From: Hyalella azteca
Taxonomy: Eukaryota; Arthropoda; Malacostraca; Amphipoda; Hyalellidae
Reading direction: 5' to 3'
Assembly (NCBI RefSeq): GCF_000764305.2
Contig: NW_025934536.1
Coordinates: forward strand, 1 to 64,000
Length of the DNA: 64,000 nt
The position numbers and the translations under genes are program-made. The notes under the pieces are model-generated. The model was not told the origin of the DNA. It did not search any database and saw nothing but the letters and a program-made list of their open reading frames with translations. Below are positions 1 to 12,608 of this stretch, piece by piece. Numbering within the stretch: position 1 is the first letter of the stretch; every line of letters begins with the position of its first letter.

Positions 1-588
1 ACCCTGTTACACGCAGTTTGAGGTTGGGTCCCTGACGCCAAGTCGCACCTTAATGGAAGACGCTGCTTGAGCACATTGTATAAGACATCGTGGGATGTAA
101 GAGGGTTGAGTTTATTGATATTGAAATTAAAATGTAGGGGGTAAGGGAACATTCTGGTTTCAGGTATGAGCACGACCGTCTTCTTTATTCATTGTATTAT
201 CACTTAAATATTGATAAACCGAGGCTGATGGCGCAAAATGAAATTTCACAATTGCCGCTCCCTTGAAATACGGTCACTTGGGCCTTGAATTTCAAGGGAG
301 TCACTTGGATCTGTAATATTTTCTGCAATATTATATCTAATTTATGTTTCATCTAATATTACCAAATTGTTTGTTATCATAATCTTGGCTATTACAAGAA
401 GGGTGAAAATTATTTGGATAAAATTTATTGTGCTAGGAGCATATAAAGTCTGATGAGCTTTATATGCCGGCCAGCTTGTACGAATCGTTCCAGATGAAGA
501 GACTGAGGGTGCGAAACTCGACAGAGATACTCTGGTAAAAATGTTAGAGCTTTTTCAAAGTACACAAGTCTGACAAAGCGTATCCATA

Positions 589-800
589 CTTTGTACCCGA
601 GTCTGACCCTGCGCACCCGTACTTTGTATCCGAGTCTGACCCTGCGCACCCGTACTTTGTACCCGAGTCTAACCCTGCGCACCCGTACTTTGTACCCGAG
701 TCTGACCCTGCACACCCGTACTTTGTACCCGAATCTTAACCTGCGCACCCGTACTTTGTAGCCGAGTTTGAATCTGCGCGCCGGTACTTTGTTTCCGTGT
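589..800. repeat. 33-bp minisatellite
   Basis: About 6.5 copies of a unit containing CTGCGCACCCGTACTTTGTA. The 132-codon frame on the minus strand is a by-product, since 33 is a multiple of three. Confidence 0.9.
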
Positions 801-2654
801 ACTGTATGACCTAGCACCAGCACTTTATGTACAACTCAGAGATCATAGATTTTGATCAATGAAAGTACATTAAAGTCCAGTAGTCAAGGTGGTTAGTGTG
901 AAGACATCACAATTCATTGGTCAATAAGGTCGATATATGTGCACTCTGACCAATAAAGGTTAATAGTTGGCAAGAACGACACAAGTGCATAAAAAATTAA
1001 TAATAACATGAGTGATGGAGTGGTTTTACATTTTAGCTATAACTGAAGTGAACATGGTTAGGGTGTGGTGTCGAAACCGCATAAAGGTCAAATCCCCGCC
1101 ATCTATAAGTATCTCTTCGGGAAGAAGAAGGTTTTTAAGGTGTACATATATGATATATTTTGAACGTGTTAATTTGAAAGGTTTTTTATTTTCATTTGAT
1201 TTACTTTATGGAAGTCACTCAATCACATTACATTCAATGTAATCTGGACCAATAGACAACATTTTTTCACCGGAATTCTCTCGAGATCGCGCCAGGAAAG
1301 CGGGAAGTCGCAATTCAACCAATTCAGTACATTCTTCAATGATATTGATGTGTAAGAGTGCATCGGATTGTGTTAGAGGGAATTTCATGTACGTTTGGAT
1401 CCTTTAAAGGGCCTTAGTATGTTCAGTCTCTCATTAAAATATTTCTAAAATAAAAATAATTTAGGAAAGACCACGACCTCAATTTTTGGATCTCAATGAC
1501 TTAACTGTTATCTCTCTGCTTTTGGAAGCTACTATTAAGTTGAGATTATGAGAATTCTAATCATTCAAAGATTTTAGATACCACATAATTCTTCATGATT
1601 ATTCTTCCTTAGGCTAATGTAAAATTCAAGAGCCTATATATACAAGCATATGAGAAATGCACATTTATTTGTAAATGTGCTAATGAACGGAAAGATGCAA
1701 ATGAGATAAATTCTCAAATGAACAAGGAAGCGCATATACATGAAAATATACTCCTCGAGTTGGGTGATATTCAGTGTTGAATCCTGGAAACTTCAATCGG
1801 AAGACCTAATTCTGTGATGGCTGAAGTAACAACATGTATGAAATTCATGCAGCCACTGCGCAGTTTAACCGTGAATTACTACCTTGATTCTGGTGACGTT
1901 AAGTGTTAAATCACGTAAATTCTTAGCGGAAACCAAACTTCCAAACGGTTGAATTGTTTCCTGTAAAATTCATAGGCCCTTTGAGCCGTCGAAATATGAA
2001 TACATTTCTTGAATTAAATGAAGGTTGTTAATTAATCATAGCATAAAATTTATTACCGAAAATACAATTCTGAATCGGCTGAACTGAACTTTATGAAAAT
2101 TTGTGAACCTATTTTTGAATTGGCTTAACAATTTTACCGAAAACTAAATTCTGAGATAGCTGGACATTTATTCATTCCATTTATATGCAGCCTTTGAATG
2201 ATGGAAGTTATTACGATGATCTTAATTTAGAACTGCGGTTGATTCGGGGAAATAATACCTGAAATTTAATTGAGCTACTGAAAAACACTAGTGAACTTGA
2301 TAACGCAGAAATGTAACATAATATTTGAATGAATGAATTTTCCCAATTTTAGGAGCATGACTAAATGCGTGCGAAGATAAATTGATGAAACGTACAATTG
2401 TATGAGAACGTTCAAAATTGGGAAAATATTCTTACTTCAACAAACTGCTAAATGTACATATAGGCTACGTGTACGTAAGTTTGATATCATGCACTTGCCC
2501 ATAGCTTTTTACCCAATAAAAATGTAAAAATTTTGGGTCGCGACTGGTCAAGTTGCTAGTTATTTAATGTGATTGAGGTGAGTGTATCGATAATGCAGAA
2601 TCTAATTCAATTAGATTGAACCTTTTAATAAAGATACAGGATGTAAATTCTTAC
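801..2654. other. AT-rich non-coding stretch
   Basis: No frame with domain-like content and no repeat I can name. Probably intron or 3' flank of the cysteine-rich gene. Confidence 0.5.
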
Positions 2655-5065
2655 CTCCGTAAGTGACGCCGTAAGTTTCTGTGCATTGCAAGCACCCGAT
2701 CATGTCGCTCACGTTGTAGAGACTGCCTTTGTATAAGCACTTTTCTGTACATGAGCAAAGAAAATAGACAAGCTATAAATTTAATTTCTTCGATATATAG
2801 ACATTTTCAGAACAATTCATTACATCTGTCGTGTTTCTGTATGGAATAATTAATTGCAAGGTGCGATTAAAAATCAACTGGTTACGGTCCGTGGCCTGGG
2901 ACTGCTACGTCCAAGTATACCAAGAACCGGTAAAAGAAAATACCGCAATTACAATCCAATTTGTAAGCTGATCATCGACCAGAACTAGTTGAATGGTAGA
3001 TATAACCCACTGGTTTTGACTCGATTATAACAGTCAACTTTAAGAGAATTAAAGTTATTTTCGAAACTAAGCTATAGAAAACGTTTCTTTGTCTGTGATC
3101 GAAAGTGCACTCGCAGCACACCTTAAGTTTCTGTAACACACAGCTTCCTAATATCAACTAGCGAACGAGTGATAGTCTGTAAGTTAAAAAAAAAAATCAA
3201 ATTTTATATGATAACTCGGACTGCAATATGGGTTTGACAAGTGACCAAATGTTACACGACAACCTAAATTTATGGCCCTACTCGCATTCGATACATTATG
3301 ACCTGCAATTTGAACACGTATTAAAAAAATTGCATGCCCTAATCCTCGACGATTCAAAGGTTTTCTCCATAGCATCTTAGACCGTAGAGTTTTTACACGC
3401 ATTCTTTCACAAATTTAGGCCTGATTATGGTATGAAACTTGTGTTAAGCTGACGAGCACTTGGTGTAAGGACTTACTGGTTTTCAATGCATATGAGCAGA
3501 AGCTTAAGTATATTCATTGCGTAGGGATTGCCTGCTATAGTTGACCACAAAAAATGTGTGTTCAGGAAATCAAACAGGTTCTTTTTGTACATTTGAAAAT
3601 ATAGATATTTAAATATATTCAATATATTTAGCATAAATGTTCACTCACTCAAGAAGCGGCCGCTGAGTTGACATAAGTCGACCCTATCGTAGTAGTAGTA
3701 CACCGAGGACGAGCCTGTCACTATGGCGGGCACTACGGAGCCTACCTCGACCAGGGAGGCGTTGGGTAGAACGCATCCTTGATTTGAAGAACAACGAAAC
3801 AAATTATCTTTTGAATATTTTAGAATTTTTGTGGTTCATTTTTAAAGACATAAATTTATTCTAGCAATTCAAGTGCATATTTAAGCGAGGGACATTATCC
3901 GGGCATGGAATTTCATAATCTATAGTAGAAACATGAGGTATTCAAAAACTGGTAGGATGAAATGTAAAAATTAAATTCTAGTTTCACCGGGAAATTTGTA
4001 TTTCCACTCAATTTCTCAACTGTTTAAAATGGATATTTAAATCTAAATGTGGGTGAAAGGATGTGTCTTGAATTAACAATATTTTAGTTTGACAATTTTT
4101 CCTACAGATTAAAATTATAATAAGCGGTCAATTAATTCTACAGAACATGCGGTAGATGTAAATATAAACAATGTGCATAAAGTACCGGCAGGTTAATCCG
4201 GAACTCCTCGGGAAAGATAATCCCGGGCCAGTAAACCGGCTATTATTAATCAGTATGATATTTTTCTTTCAAACAGGAATCATTATTCATGCTCACAAAA
4301 AAAATTCTCGAGCTAAAATCGTGTGAATGGAAGATAAACTCATGCAGACTCCGGATTTAAAGAACAAATGCAATTGAATCGACGCTCTTGAATATTACAG
4401 GAATGTTACTTATAATTATTAAATGATTTCATTTTTCAATATTCATCTAAGTGAATTTAATCCTCATTCTTTCATTTAGCCCGTGTTAGAAAAAAAAGTT
4501 GCTATTCCTTAACAATCCCCAATGATATCAAAACTAAATTCTGACACGATTGGTATTTCCCCAAATGTTTCCAGCACATAACGCTAAATGCATCAACAAA
4601 CAAATTCGTAAAAAAAAAACTTTGTAAAACTGCTGTGAATTAATTTATCGCCCATCTAAATCAGTGGTCATTTTCATCTCTCATTGTATTTCACTTAAAT
4701 TTGTCAATGGCCTCTATACTTACCAAGACGTTCACCACAACCACCATCAGCTCGGTAGCAAACCTTGCACTGGGAATTTTGTGTTCCAGACATTGCTGGA
4801 AGTTTGAGTGAGGCCTGGTAGCCCCAGAGAGCGCATTTCCCCGCTCCCAACATGCGGGTGTAGCAGGCGACTCGGACCCAGTCCAGCGTGGTGGCCAGCC
4901 CCATGCATTGTATGCTGGAATGGGCGATGGTGCTGTGGTATTGCGCAACATTCGCAAGCAATGTCGTGTCCACCAGCGTCGATTTCCATTCTTTGACGAT
5001 TCCTTCACACTCCTCCAGGGCGTGAAGCAGACACCAAAGTGTCACAAGATACCGACAGAAATATC
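2655..5065 (-). CDS. Unrecognised cysteine-rich, probably extracellular protein (three internal exons, partial gene)
   Basis: Three minus-strand exons fit together: 5065-4724, 3777-3649 and 2744-2655. All donors are strong (GTAAGT, GTGAGT, GTAAGA) and every junction is phase 1, as is usual for shuffled extracellular modules. Exon 1 (about 113 codons) has spaced cysteines; its HSSIQCMGLATTLDW...CALWGY stretch resembles a PAN/apple-type pattern, which is only a suggestion. It ends QCKVCYRADGGCGERL. Exon 2 reads CVLPNASLVEVGSVVPA and then DRVDLCQLSGRFL, with one N-glycosylation sequon. Exon 3 reads KKCLYKGSLYNVSDMIGCLQC with another sequon. No membrane segment, start or stop is visible; the gene should continue on both sides and downstream beyond the window edge. 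I do not recognise the family. The exon 1 acceptor at 5065 was chosen because it restores phase 1 and is the least certain boundary. Confidence 0.6.
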
Positions 5066-5329
5066 CTAGGCTAGACCTAACCCTATCGAAGAAGTTCGCT
5101 GGCTTGGTGAACTTTCGACCTCGTCTTGTATACGGAAGCCGCGTGGCTTTAGCGCTTGTCATTTTTCTTGATTAATTCGATAATGAATCAGTTGCGTTTT
5201 CTCAAGCGATCACAATTTATGTGATCACCTAGAATTAGGTTTCCAGCAATCGTCTTATTCTCTATTGATACAATAATGATGACGAGAAGTACTTGAATTT
5301 TGAAAATAATGCAGAATGGAAATAAGCTG

Positions 5330-5518
5330 TAAGGCCCTGATGCAGAGCTGATGATGCAGAGGTCCTGATGCAAAGCTGATGATGCAGAGGTCCTGATGCA
5401 GAGCTGATGATGCAGAGGTCTTGATGCAGAGCTGATGATGCAGAGGTCTAGATGCAGAGTTAATGATGCAGAGGTCTTGATGCAAAGCTGATGATGCAGA
5501 GGTCTTGATGCAGAGCTC
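5330..5518. repeat. 28-bp minisatellite
   Basis: About seven units of GATGATGCAGAGGTCTTGAT plus GCAGAGCT. Confidence 0.9.
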
Positions 5519-6597
5519 GCCGCCACCAAAGCACGAGTGATTCACCGACAGGCGTCGGACGAGGGGATCGGCATGTCTTATCGGCGCATGCAAGATATCA
5601 GAAAGTTACTTGTTCGCCATATCGACAAGAGCCTTATTAATTCACCACAGAAGATCAAATTGGCTCCATCATGCCTGATGTGATAAAAACGATTGAAATT
5701 AATCATTACCATCTGATTGGCGCCGCGAGGAGCTTTGCCTCAAAGTGAAGTCCGATAGAATCAGCTCACTTTACCGTTAATAATATAAAACCTTTCAACA
5801 AATTTATCAAGGACTATCATCGTAAAAACATCAAGCAGCTTCACTGATGGGTTTGCACAAGTTTCCGGAGCTAGATAAAAGTTCAACGGAATTTCACACA
5901 AATATTTATGCTTCAGCATACGGAAACAATTGCCGTACAAAATTTCCGCCCAAAATAAATCGTTTACAGATGAATCGTATTTGCGCCCTAATTAATACGA
6001 ATATTGTCGCTCCATAATTTTCTTCAGTTACTTCACTGCAGGAATTTTTGTAGCTCACTGCGTCAACAAAAAAAAATAAAAAACCTGGTGCTTGAGTTTC
6101 TCAGTTTCGTAGCATTTAAATAAGATTTCCTATATAGCGAGCCATATCTCCAGCATGAAACCGATAATGCCAGAAATGATGAATTAGAAATCAACACGGA
6201 AGTTCAGGCTGAAGCCGCGAATCAAACAGATAAACGTCTTTACATATCTCTATATGAACGCACACTAACTTCTCGGGATAGGAGAAATTTTAATTTATTT
6301 AGACAATGTTCGCTTTGCGATAGAAGGCAATAAAAATGTATTGATTCGTTCAATGACTGAAGACTCAAGCAAACATCTGCATGTGTCTGCATTTTCAAAG
6401 CTCACGATTTTCTATCAAAGCAAAGAGTTATTTTATGATAACCAGCTAAACGCTGTACGAAAGTTCGTTTACTATTTACTTATAATAGCTTGCTTCCGCG
6501 GGCACCATAGCAACTGAGAATAATACCAAGCAAATGCATTGTGTTGGTTACAAGGAATCTAGAGCGAAGGTTAAATGAATCTTCGCATGAATTTTTT

Positions 6598-6833
6598 GGT
6601 GGCCCGGTGGTAGCAGTTCAGAGTACTAGGATTGGAGCAGAGAGTTGCGGGTTCGAGTTCAGCTCTGTGCGCCGGTTTCTAGTCAGAATCGGCAAGGAGA
6701 CCGGGCAAAACAAAAATTGAAGCAGCGAGTTACGTGTTTGAAACCGTAACAAGCTGTGAATGTTCTGCGATGTTAAGAATCGGTGATAGGCCTACGGCCT
6801 AATAAACGCTGAAACCGTTATATTGTATTTATA
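6598..6833 (+). mobile_element. tRNA-derived SINE, full-length-looking copy
   Basis: An RNA polymerase III-like A box (TGGTAGCAGTTC, 6608-6619) and B box (GGTTCGAGTTC, 6650-6660) are spaced as in a tRNA. An unrelated body follows (GCTGTGAATGTTCTGCGATG, GGCCTACGGCCTAATAAACG). The body recurs at 43.7 kb. Confidence 0.75.
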
Positions 6834-7078
6834 TTAATTAATGTCTACACAACAAGCACGTAAAGGAAATTCTAGCCTCACCAGAACCCATGCTTCCATT
6901 ACACTTTCCAAGGCAATCGTAAGAATTTGCAAAAATTCAAATTTCTGAAGCCATCACTAGAAAGGATTAACGATTTGATACATTTCCTCTCAAGTATTTT
7001 GTAAAATTTTGCACATCGAATGGGTGATTATGGGTGACCTCTGCAATATACTATAAAATGCGGCAATTAATCTAAAAA

Positions 7079-7237
7079 ATATAACTCAGTACTCACTGCA
7101 GTGAGGGACAGAGAGCGCATTTTCTCGTCGACGAAAACGTGGTCACGGACGGACAGACAGACGGACGGACAGACGGACGGACAGACGGTCATGGCGAGCA
7201 CAATAGTGCATTTTTTCCATATAGAGAAATGTGCTAA
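7079..7237 (-). mobile_element. Small Helentron/DINE-1-like repeat with (GTCY)n core, copy 1
   Basis: Reverse orientation: TATAACTCAGTACTCACTG ... GCGCATTTTCTCGTCGACG ... (GGAC/AGAC)n ... CCATATAGAGAAATGTGCT. The family has subterminal inverted repeats (GCGCATTTTCTC against GAGAAAATGCGC), a CACTGCAGTGAG palindrome near one end and an internal GTCC/GTCT microsatellite. These are features I know from DINE-1/mini-me elements; the assignment is inference. Confidence 0.7.
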
Positions 7238-7599
7238 AAATGCAACACCATCCAAATTAAAACATTTAAATGTGAAGAGTAACCTTCTAAATTCAATTTA
7301 ATTCACGTTCATCAAGTTACTTTAATTAGTTAAAGAGCTTTTACTACTTAAATTAAAACTTCAACTTAAATAATCATATTCAAATTTTTGGCCATTATAC
7401 TGATAGGGGTGATGTTTTTAAATATGGTCAGATGATTGGTGATTGGGAGAGGCATGATAACTTAGAATAAAAAACGAAAGGGGGGCCGTTGTGCTTCTTT
7501 TTTGGGAGCAGATTTGAAGTAACCATATAAGGCCACTTACCGGACAAGTTGTATCAAAAGTGGATGAAAAAAACTAAAAGCAAAAGTGGATGATATTAA

Positions 7600-7730
7600 A
7601 ATTAGAAATTCATTGTACATGTTTTACATTAGAGACACTGCATTTTTAGAAGTGTTGTCTTTGAAAATTAATTTTTAAACGGGTATTTTAATGGCTCATA
7701 TTTTATCAGTTTCAGTGGCGCGGTGAAGCG
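7600..7730 (+). mobile_element. Fragment of the foldback-arm repeat family
   Basis: Shares TTCATTGTACATGT, GAGACACTG and TTTTTAGAAGTGTTGTCTTT with 28430-28495 in the same orientation. Confidence 0.65.
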
Positions 7731-8159
7731 GATATTTCATAATTCCTTCATATTTCTTCTTTACCTATTTCCTATTCCTATTACCTGCATATTTCTTTGC
7801 CTATATATTTCTTCTCTACAAAATTCTTCCTCGGTATGTACAAGAGGAGCGCTGTAGGAGCGCATCAGTCGTCGATGAAATTTTAATAAAAAAGTTCATC
7901 GACATTGTGGTGGGAAGTGAGGTGCTATAGACATTTAATTAAATGTAAAATGAGAGCTCAATTCAAATTAATGCCCTTTCAAGGCATTAATTGAAGTTAT
8001 CGTGACCCGAAATGAAATCAGTGCAAAAAAGCAGTCACCCTTTCAGAAATAAAAACAATTTTCAGTTTTTTAAGACCCGCGTAATCAAAGTTAAATTTGT
8101 AAGAAAAGCAGACTGGGTTACCAGTTTTTCCCGGTGCATTTTTGCGGTCGTTCCTGAGT

Positions 8160-8560
8160 GACGGATAAATGATCGTTATACGTGTACGTTTGTATGTGGC
8201 GAATAGTTGATTGATTGGCGAATAGTTGACGAATAATTGATCGATTACGGCGAATAATTGATCGTTTGCCGGAGGCGAATAGTCGATCGTATATATATGG
8301 CGAATAACTAATCATGTGCACGTGGTGAATGATTGATCGTATGTGTATGGCGAATAACTCATTGTGTGCATGTGGCGAATAGGTGATCGCTCACACGTGG
8401 CGAATAAGTGATCGCTTGTCCGTGGCGAATAATTAATCGTGTGTGCATGACGAATAATTGATCGTGTGCATGTGGCAAATAAGTTATCGGCTGCATGTGG
8501 CGAACAAGTGATCGGTCGCATGTGGCGAATAGGTGATCGTTTTCTTGTGACGAAAAAATG
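8160..8560. repeat. About 25-bp degenerate minisatellite
   Basis: Roughly 15 units of GTGTGCATGTGGCGAATAAT plus TGATC with drift in each copy. Confidence 0.85.
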
Positions 8561-8569
8561 ACCTGTATG

Positions 8570-10283
8570 ATTTATATAGCCTGCATATGTGACTGATCGT
8601 TTGCATCTGGTGAATGTCGTATGTATGTCGTGTATATGAGGCTCCGCTAATTTTGTTTATGGCGACCCAATCAACATGCGGTCGACGACGTCTGAGTTGC
8701 CCATCCTTTGGTGCGGAATTAAGATTCGGAGTCACCATCAAAATGAGGGCACCATCACATGAGGGCAAAAACTGTTCTTTTCTTTACATGAATTTAGAAC
8801 ACATTTTAAAAATCAGTATAGCACATCCAATCATTTTAATCAACGTGGAAACTATTTAGCCCTCTTTTCGATCAATATTTAGGTAATGCATTTAGATGAA
8901 AATTTATTCTCTGTTTTATCTAGTCGAAAATCAGTCTACGGCCTTCTAAAAAAAAAATCCGAGCTGAGAATTAGACATTCCTCAGTCGGACTCATAGAGC
9001 ATTAATTATTGTTAAAAGAAATGCAGTAATGAAGGTTTTGTCAATGCATTTATACTCGTTCGATGTTTTATGAAAATTTGTGACAAATTCTGCATAAATT
9101 CCAAAATTCCAAATTGTCATAGTTAGATAAAGTGCGGGTTATTATTAAGTTTATATGCAAAGTCAATTCTACTTTAGATTAGGAAATGACGGATTCGTTG
9201 CAACTTGTCACATGAACTAAGCGTTTAAATCAAAGAAAACGCCAAAAAATTTATTTTGTCTGCAGTGAAAACTTATCGGAGTCCAGCTCCATCATCAGTA
9301 CAAAAAACTTCATTAAATAGGACCTACAAATACAAAATAGGACCTACAAATTGCCTAAGGAATGCAAAACCTATTGCATAGGTTTCAACGGTTTCAAGTG
9401 GAACCGTTGGATACGAACTCATACAGTGGATACAATCATAACACTCAGGTGACGTCATAGTTTAAAGAAGGTGAGGGAGTACCACGGGTAGCTATTGCTA
9501 TAAAAGTTTCACCACGATGGTATGCTGCTAATCTATCCACCGCAGCTATTTATAATCGTCCAATTGCCAAACTCCGAAGAAGAGGATCAACAATGATTGA
9601 ACCGTAACCGATGACGCGAGCTCTAGGTACAAGAGCAGCCACTTAAAGAGCTACTTTCGAGGTGCTACTTCAAGATCCCAAATAAATTTATCGAACTGAA
9701 ACTTTAAACACGTGCTGCGTCTAAGCTTTACCAGGATTTCTAAGTAGAAGCCGAGCCAACTGCCACAACCAAACATGATTGAGGCTGCATCTTTCCATCA
9801 CAGAAGACCCGATGCGGTACTCAATAGTATAGCTCTATCGTCCCCTTAGATAATATAATTATTAGAAATGATACATGAACGTGCGTTGATGTGTACAATG
9901 GCAAGTGCGGATCCTAGGCCATCAAAGTTCGTCGATGCATCATTGCAAAACAAACAGTTTTTGTATTCTTCTAAGTTCATCTTATTAATTAACAAATAAT
10001 CTATATACTCGATGAATCGATACTGCACTTTTTTCACCGCGACATTCGCAAATTTACACGGCAAACTGTTTAAACGTTGTTAAGGCGTCAGCAAACTTCA
10101 TTTCTTTTATAAATGTTACGAACTTGTTCAGTTGAAACTAATTGATGACAGATGTTGTGTTTTGGTGAGAGCTTTCAAAATAATTGGCTCTTGGCCGTGG
10201 AAAATTTAACCGATTTGCGGTAGCTATACGAAACACATAACGGTATATTTTCGTGTCAGAAACTGGCGATCATTGTATAACAA
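8570..10283. other. Non-coding stretch
   Basis: Only short frames without recognisable motifs. Nothing supportable seen. Confidence 0.5.
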
Positions 10284-10790
10284 CACTTCTCTTTAACTTC
10301 ACTTCTTGGTTGTCTGTTTGTCTGCTACAAATCTTGTAATCGAAATTTAATACACTTCTACTTATCCTATCGATCTGAAATTTGCGCGCTTGCGTAAAGT
10401 TGGAGACAATGCATGAATCAAATGACAAAATAAATAATTTTAGGAATAAAAATTTTTTCCAATATAAAAAAGTAAAAAAATAATTTTGTCAGCTACAAAT
10501 CTTATAATTGATATTTGACACACTTTTACCTGTCCAATTGATCTGAAATTTTGCACACTTGTGTGAAGTCGGAGGCAGTGCATGAATCAATTAAAAAAAT
10601 TATATATTAGAAAAATTGAAAAATTAATTTTTTATTATTCGAAAATAAAATGAGAAATTCATTGTACATCTTTAACATTGGAGACACTTGATTCTTTAGA
10701 AGTGTTGTCTTTAAAAAGTAATTTTTAAACGTATATTATTTTTTAGAACTCATTACACAAAAAATGTCTGTGTCGCACTAATTGCGCATA
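10284..10790 (+). mobile_element. Single-arm copy of the foldback repeat family
   Basis: Starts with AACACTTCTCTTTAACTTC, the sequence that ends the right foldback arm near 31,900. Two degenerate subrepeats of about 180 bp follow, each with CTACAAATCTT..AAT..GA and TTGCGCGCTTGCGTAAAGT-like blocks, and then the TTCATTGTACATCT..AGAAGTGTTGTCTTT block. Confidence 0.65.
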
Positions 10791-12608
10791 AAATGGAGGG
10801 CAACAGAGCCTCATTTTACAGAGAACGACGCAGAGACTGCGTGGCGGCAACCGTGCACAGAGATCGCGCCACGCCAAACTATGATCCTGATTTCATACAC
10901 ATAAGTTAAAGGTGGTGTGTGTATTGACATTTAATGAGAGAGGTACTTTTCACGAACATCCCGAGTCTCTTTGCTGCGGGTTGACCCCTGTTTTTGAATT
11001 TTTAGCCATTCTCGTCATATTTAGGTTAGTTCATCTTGAGGTTCGTTCGTGTATTCGTGGTTTTTAACATGGCTGACTCTACCGCGTGCGCACACTTGCT
11101 TAGAGTTTGTTGGACGATGCTTTGGATTTCTACTAACATGAGTACATGAGGTTTTTCATGAAGGACAAATGAAGAAACTGTTGATAATTTGCGAAAACGA
11201 GTAGCCTGCAAAAAAGATTAATGAAGCTGTGTGGCACAGTGTGAAGAAGAGAGTCTAAGTACTTCAAAAACTTTTCACTGGAGAAGGCAATTGTCTGCTT
11301 CTTCTTCACATTCAACTTGAGAGCAACACCAACGTCTCGTATCATCATGTCACGTCTCGAATCGGATTGGCATGTCTCTAGGTCCTGTCATGTAAGCTGC
11401 CATACGATAGAGCGCAAAATTATCATTTCCAGATAAAATAATCATCTGGGTTTTATTTATTCCTGGGCCATTTCCTTCTTTGTCTCGTTTTGTCCCCGGA
11501 AATTCTTGGTTTCATTTTTTTTTTTCAAGAAAAAAATTCCCGTATTAATTTGGTTCCTGTATCTCTTCAATCAACTTGAATAGCGTAATTTTTAGAAATT
11601 CTTACAAAGCCTGAAAATTTTTAAATTATTTGTATTGTACCCGGTAGAATCTGGTCAGTGATAATGTATTTGAAATGAGCAAGACGACTACCTGAAAATT
11701 AATGAGAGAACTAAAAGAGTTGTTGTTTGGTACAAAGAAACAGGAAGAGAATGGAATATGGTACGTAGAACGAGTGAATGGATAAGAAAGAGGAATAAGG
11801 GAGCTGCAAGGAATGAACGATTAATTGTCGGGAGTCGTGCCTAAATGACTTATAAATGTATATTTCTTCAAGCCTTATCATTGAAAAGATTGATTTGTAT
11901 TGCCGCATGCCGCAAGGCCAGACGCGCTTTCAAATAACGTAATCCGTTTACTGGGCTACTCGCTTGTAAATCTGCAAGTGATATCGAATGTTTGATCAAT
12001 TATTCGTCATATCAACAAATGCCTCGATAATTCTAGGTAGTTATTAGGCTCATGATGAGACTTTCATCCCTCTTCAAGCTAAACGACCTAATTTTTCGAT
12101 CTTGACGATTTTATACACATTTACACTCATTTTGTTCTGTGATCTTGCTTCATTTTGCTGAAAAAGACATTGTATTTGATCACCTGACTCACAGTTGCAC
12201 AATTCACATTACCAGGTTATGCATAGCTACGCCAGCCATAAATAAAGTGTATAAATGTGAACGTTTATGTCAAATGTGTCATAAATGTAAAACGCTCCTG
12301 TCTCCATGCTAAACTTTAACCAAGCATTAGTTATCTCCTACCCCTGAAACATTATACCTGTTCAATTAATTTGTTTTCTTCTACGCCCCATTTTCACAAA
12401 GTCCGGAATCAAATAATTATCCGCCACGCACAATGGATCTTCTTTTCGCCACGTGTTCTACTTCCAACAAACCAGTTGTTCCAGCTCTTCGTGAGTTAGT
12501 CTCATTTGTGTTCTCGACTCGACTCTTCTTAGGCTTGGTCTGAGTGGCAGTGGCCTCCAGTTGACTTGCTTAATTGAGCACTGATCATTGCAGCTGTAAT
12601 AATATAAA
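10791..12608. other. Intergenic, upstream of the UPF0488 gene
   Basis: No gene seen. Contains A/T runs near 11512-11535 and no clear promoter motif. Confidence 0.45.

Noticed and set aside
425..823. 132-codon minus-strand frame of repeated Gly-Tyr-Lys-Val-Arg units
   Set aside because: It is the translation of a 33-bp minisatellite; no splice sites, domain or conserved non-repeat part.
4747..5008. Two other minus-strand frames overlapping the first cysteine-rich exon
   Set aside because: They do not join in phase to the downstream exons; the 5065-4724 frame does at both junctions.
6598..6670. Functional tRNA gene
   Set aside because: Boxes are degenerate and the cloverleaf cannot be completed; the downstream body and second copy point to a SINE.
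8160..8560. Possible CRISPR-like array
   Set aside because: Direct repeats without distinct spacers in a eukaryotic sequence; it is a degenerate minisatellite.
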